The notes under the pieces: model-generated | The model's database searches: none | Told to the model about the DNA's origin: nothing | What the model saw: only the letters and a program-made list of their open reading frames with translations | Position numbers and translations under genes: made by a program | Assembly: GCF_000620705.1 (NCBI RefSeq) | Contig: NZ_JIAR01000025.1 | Coordinates: forward strand, 309,418-373,417 | DNA: 64,000 nucleotides | Source: Nocardioides sp. URHA0020 | Lineage (GTDB): Bacteria; Actinomycetota; Actinomycetes; Propionibacteriales; Nocardioidaceae | Direction of reading: 5' to 3' | Part shown: positions 61,355 to 64,000 of the stretch, piece by piece | Position numbering within the stretch: position 1 is the first letter of the stretch | Layout of the letters: each line of letters opens with the position of its first letter

Positions 61355-62245
61355 TCAGCCGACGAGCAGATTCACCATGTCCACGACCGCGCGGTAGCCG
61401 AGCGCCTGGTAGATCGCGTTGGACGTCGGGTTGGCCTGGTCGGTGAAGAGGCACACCCGCACGCCCTGCTCGACGTACTGCCGCGACACCTGGGCCACTG
61501 CCGCGCTGGCGTAGCCGCGACCGCGCTGGGCGGTGGGCGTGTAGACCGGGCCGACCCGCGCGACGCCGTACGCCGGGGGGTTGGCGCCGGTCAGGTGCAC
61601 CCGGTCCCCCGCCTCGTCCTCCCAGAACCAGATGACGCCGTCGTCGATGCGGGCACGCAGGTCCTCCAACGTGAAGCCGTCCAGCATGCCGTGGGTGCCC
61701 GGTCGCCCGGCCTGCTCCGCGGCCGCGGACTCGAAGGCGAGGAACCACGCGAGCGCGAGCTCCGCGTCCGCCGCGGTCGCGACCCGCAGGGCGCCGGGCG
61801 GCGCCGGTGGAGCGACCAGCTCGCCGAGCTCGAAGAGCCGGGTGTGCTCCTGCACGCGGACCCGCTGGCCCCTCAGCAGTGCCAGCTCGTCGGCGATCAC
61901 CTGCGCGGTCGGCAGCGCCCCGTTGATCCCCCCGACCGGCTCCTCCCGGTCGTGCAGCGCCCGGGCCAGGGCCCGCGCCGCGTCGTCCGGCATCGGCAGC
62001 GCATAGACGGGGTGCGGCTCGAACGGCGCCGTCCGCATGGCCACCCCCACGACGGCCCCGGCTGCGTCGCGCGCGGCCACCCACCACCGCGGGTGCTCGC
62101 CGCGCGGACGCCCCTGCGCGTCGTCGCTGACGTGGCGCCGGGTGACCGAGGCGATCACCGTGGTGAGGACCGGGTCGGCGGCCAGGTGCGGCTCCGCGGC
62201 GTCGAGGAAGGCGGAGGGATCGTCGTAGAACTCGAGGCTGGACAC
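61355..62245 (-). CDS. GNAT-family acetyltransferase, two-part
   Basis: The 296-residue product has an N-terminal degenerate half (about 1-140: DDPSAFLDAAEPHLAADPVLTTVIASV, ARRDAAGAVVGVAMRTAPF) and a C-terminal GNAT domain with YGVARVGPVYTPTAQRGRGYASAAVAQVSRQYVEQG (AcCoA loop, about 233-265) and NAIYQALGYRAVVDMVNLL. The acceptor is unknown. The start is GTG 62245, with CACCGT 7 nt before; GTG 62254 is an alternative. It diverges from valS, with 79 bp between, and its stop lies 23 bp before folC. Confidence 0.82.
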   Translation of the reverse strand: MSSLEFYDDPSAFLDAAEPHLAADPVLTTVIASVTRRHVSDDAQGRPRGEHPRWWVAARDAAGAVVGVAMRTAPFEPHPVYALPMPDDAARALARALHDREEPVGGINGALPTAQVIADELALLRGQRVRVQEHTRLFELGELVAPPAPPGALRVATAADAELALAWFLAFESAAAEQAGRPGTHGMLDGFTLEDLRARIDDGVIWFWEDEAGDRVHLTGANPPAYGVARVGPVYTPTAQRGRGYASAAVAQVSRQYVEQGVRVCLFTDQANPTSNAIYQALGYRAVVDMVNLLVG

Positions 62246-62311
62246 CCACCGCACGGTGGCCGAGCCGCACGCCCCTGCGCAACCGGTTTCGGTGTGGAGG
62301 CGCGCGCGGCC

Positions 62312-62317
62312 TAGGAT
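62312..62317 (+). promoter_or_regulatory. Candidate -10 (TAGGAT) of valS
   Basis: TAGGAT ends 7 nt before the valS ATG at 62325. No Shine-Dalgarno sequence is present. Confidence 0.5.
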
Positions 62318-62324
62318 TTCGGCC

Positions 62325-64000
62325 ATGACCGAGACACAGAGCGAGGCCACGGAGACGACCAGCGCGGATCGACGCGCCGTCGTCGTACCCGAGAAGCCTG
62401 CGCTCGAGGGCCTCGAGGCCACCTGGAGCGAGCGGTGGAAGGCGCAGGACACCTACGCGTTCGACCGCACCCAGCCCCGCGCGAACGTGTACTCGATCGA
62501 CACCCCGCCGCCCACCGTGAGCGGCAGCCTGCACGTCGGCCACGTGTTCTCCTACACGCACACCGACCTCATCGCCCGCTTCCAGCGGATGCGCGGCAAG
62601 TCCGTCTTCTACCCGATGGGCTGGGACGACAACGGCCTGCCGACCGAGCGCCGGGTGCAGAACTACTACGGCGTGCGCTGCGACCCGTCGCTACCGTACG
62701 ACGCGGACTTCACCCCGCCCGAGAAGCCGGACCCGAAGAAGCAGGTCCCGATCAGCCGACCCAACTTCGTCGCGCTCTGCGAGCAACTGGTGGAGCAGGA
62801 CGAGCAGGTCTTCGAGCAGCTGTGGCGCACCCTGGGTCTCTCGGTGGACTGGAAGCAGCACTACACGACGATCGGCGCGAAGTCGCAGACCGTCAGCCAG
62901 CGTGCGTTCCTGCGCAACTTCGCCCGCGGCGAGGCCTACCTCCAGGAGGCGCCGACCCTCTGGGACGTCACCTTCCAGACCGCCGTCGCCCAGGCCGAGC
63001 TCGAGGCGCGCGAGTACGCCGGCGCCTACCACCGCGTCGCGTTCCACCAGCCGGACGGCACTCCCCTCTACATCGAGACCACCCGCCCCGAGCTGATCCC
63101 CAGCGTGGTCGCGCTGATCGCCCACCCCGACGACGAGCGCTACCAGGCGCTCTTCGGGACCACCGTGACCAGCCCCGTCTTCGGGGTCGCGATCCCGGTC
63201 GTGCCGCACCCGCTCGCCGAGATCGACAAGGGCTCCGGCCTGGTCATGTGCTGCACCTTCGGCGACCTCACCGACGTCACGTGGTGGCGCGAGCTCGACC
63301 TGCCCGTGCGCACCCTGATGGGTCGCGACGGCCGGATGTCGCGCGAGACGCCCGAGTGGCTGGCGCACGAGCCCGCCGCCACGGCGTACGAGGAGCTCAA
63401 GGGCAAGACGGCCTTCTCCGCGCGGGAGGCGGTCGTCGCCGCGCTGCGCGCGAGCGGCGACCTGGACGGCGAGCCCAAGCCGACCCAGCGGATGACCAAC
63501 TTCTACGAGAAGGGCGACAAGCCCCTCGAGATCGTCGCGACCCGGCAGTGGTACATCCGCAACGGAGGCCGCGACGCCGCCCTGCGCAGCGAGATGCTCG
63601 AGCGCGGCGCCGAGATCCAGTGGCTCCCGGGCCACATGAAGCACCGCTACGACAACTGGGTCGGCGGCCTCAACGGCGACTGGCTCATCTCGCGGCAGCG
63701 CTTCTTCGGCATCCCGTTCCCGGTCTGGTACCCCCTCGACGCGGATGGCGAGCCCGACTACGACCACCCCCTGCTGCCCCCCGAGGCCGACCTGCCGGTC
63801 GACCCGTCGACCGACGCGCCGAGCGGCTACTCCGAGGACCAGCGCGGCAAGCCGGGCGGGTTCCTGGGCGACCCGGACGTCATGGACACCTGGGCGACCT
63901 CGTCCCTGACGCCGCAGATCGCCGGCGGCTGGGAGTCCGATGACGACCTGTGGCAGCGCGTCTTCCCGATGGACCTGTGCACCCAGGCGCACGACATCAT
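62325..64000 (+). CDS. valS: Valyl-tRNA synthetase, N-terminal part (runs off the right edge)
   Basis: Charges tRNA-Val. About 558 N-terminal residues are present and the frame is open to the right edge. It has LEATWSERWKAQDTYAFD, the HIGH-type motif SGSLHVGHVFSYTHTD (about 67-82), MGWDDNGLPTERRVQNYYG, and the editing domain (IETTRPELIPSVVALIAHPDD, GLVMCCTFGDLTDVTWW). RQWYIRN and DNWVGGLNGDWLISRQRFFGIPFP follow. The KMSKS loop would be beyond the edge. The NGLPTERRVQ variant is of the actinobacterial and archaeal-like ValS group. The start is ATG 62325, probably leaderless. Confidence 0.96.
   Translation, partial: MTETQSEATETTSADRRAVVVPEKPALEGLEATWSERWKAQDTYAFDRTQPRANVYSIDTPPPTVSGSLHVGHVFSYTHTDLIARFQRMRGKSVFYPMGWDDNGLPTERRVQNYYGVRCDPSLPYDADFTPPEKPDPKKQVPISRPNFVALCEQLVEQDEQVFEQLWRTLGLSVDWKQHYTTIGAKSQTVSQRAFLRNFARGEAYLQEAPTLWDVTFQTAVAQAELEAREYAGAYHRVAFHQPDGTPLYIETTRPELIPSVVALIAHPDDERYQALFGTTVTSPVFGVAIPVVPHPLAEIDKGSGLVMCCTFGDLTDVTWWRELDLPVRTLMGRDGRMSRETPEWLAHEPAATAYEELKGKTAFSAREAVVAALRASGDLDGEPKPTQRMTNFYEKGDKPLEIVATRQWYIRNGGRDAALRSEMLERGAEIQWLPGHMKHRYDNWVGGLNGDWLISRQRFFGIPFPVWYPLDADGEPDYDHPLLPPEADLPVDPSTDAPSGYSEDQRGKPGGFLGDPDVMDTWATSSLTPQIAGGWESDDDLWQRVFPMDLCTQAHDI

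Overview
The window is high-GC actinobacterial chromosome, most like the Nocardioidaceae (a Nocardioides-type organism). The evidence is the actinobacterial gene set (WhiB1-type Wbl protein, SigR/RsrA pair, fused 2-oxoglutarate decarboxylase Kgd, PdtaS-type kinase, nickel superoxide dismutase with its SodX peptidase, DUF222/HNH protein), strong G/C bias at third codon positions with long antisense shadow frames, and many GTG starts. I see no prophage, insertion sequence, CRISPR array or rRNA operon. The genus is an inference from gene content and codon use, not from a search.

Left part (1-13.7 kb): the 5' end of rho (minus strand, running off the left edge), then an apparent operon argS-lysA-hom-thrC-thrB on the minus strand (arginyl-tRNA synthetase followed by lysine and threonine biosynthesis). 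A tRNA-Arg(CCG) gene diverges from argS. Next come a secreted protein, an LCP-family cell-envelope enzyme coupled to a lipoprotein, then kgd and a 58-residue DUF6104-type protein.

13.7-21.3 kb is accessory metabolism: a TetR regulator coupled to a large arylsulfatase, an acetoacetate-decarboxylase-like protein, a YjbR-like protein and a second TetR, an SDR coupled to an MDR oxidoreductase, and malic enzyme. 21.3-30.6 kb is a stress-response block: divergent sodX/sodN, an RsbW-like anti-sigma with a SigB/F-type sigma factor, whiB1 convergent with pdtaS, an IlvG-like TPP enzyme with GNAT and thioesterase genes, a 24-residue bL37-like ribosomal protein, and rsrA-sigR. 30.7-38.9 kb carries a hydrolase/SRAP pair, a degenerate GGDEF-like protein divergent from an ECF sigma factor fused to an anti-sigma-like tail, DoxX, aroA-rsgA, hisN and a CBS protein. 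From memory, the whiB1/pdtaS to sigR/rsrA, SRAP and aroA-rsgA order resembles the Rv3219-Rv3228 region of Mycobacterium tuberculosis.

38.9-51.1 kb is mixed: a SpoIIE-type phosphatase, FKBP, S4 protein, DUF445, a TagD-like nucleotidyltransferase, an APC permease convergent with a MocR regulator, ASCH and DUF222/HNH proteins, a 700-bp gene-free tract with four REP-like palindromes, a ceramidase-like membrane protein, a luciferase-like/hemerythrin fusion, and a ChaA-type antiporter. 51.1-64 kb is the cell-shape and housekeeping block rodA-mrdA-mreD-mreC-mreB, ndk, a PNPOx-like protein divergent from a second MocR, DUF4233, folC, a GNAT protein and the 5' part of valS.

Two sequence-level signals stand out. 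(1) Many genes on both strands have a TANNNT-type -10 hexamer ending 6-7 nt before the start codon, the layout of leaderless mRNAs. This layout was also used to choose several starts. (2) The rsbW-sigF unit has a good SigB-type promoter (GCTTA-N15-GGGTAC) lying in one arm of an 18-bp perfect inverted repeat, and sigR has a textbook SigR promoter (GGGAAT-N18-GTT) overlapping the stop codon of the gene upstream.
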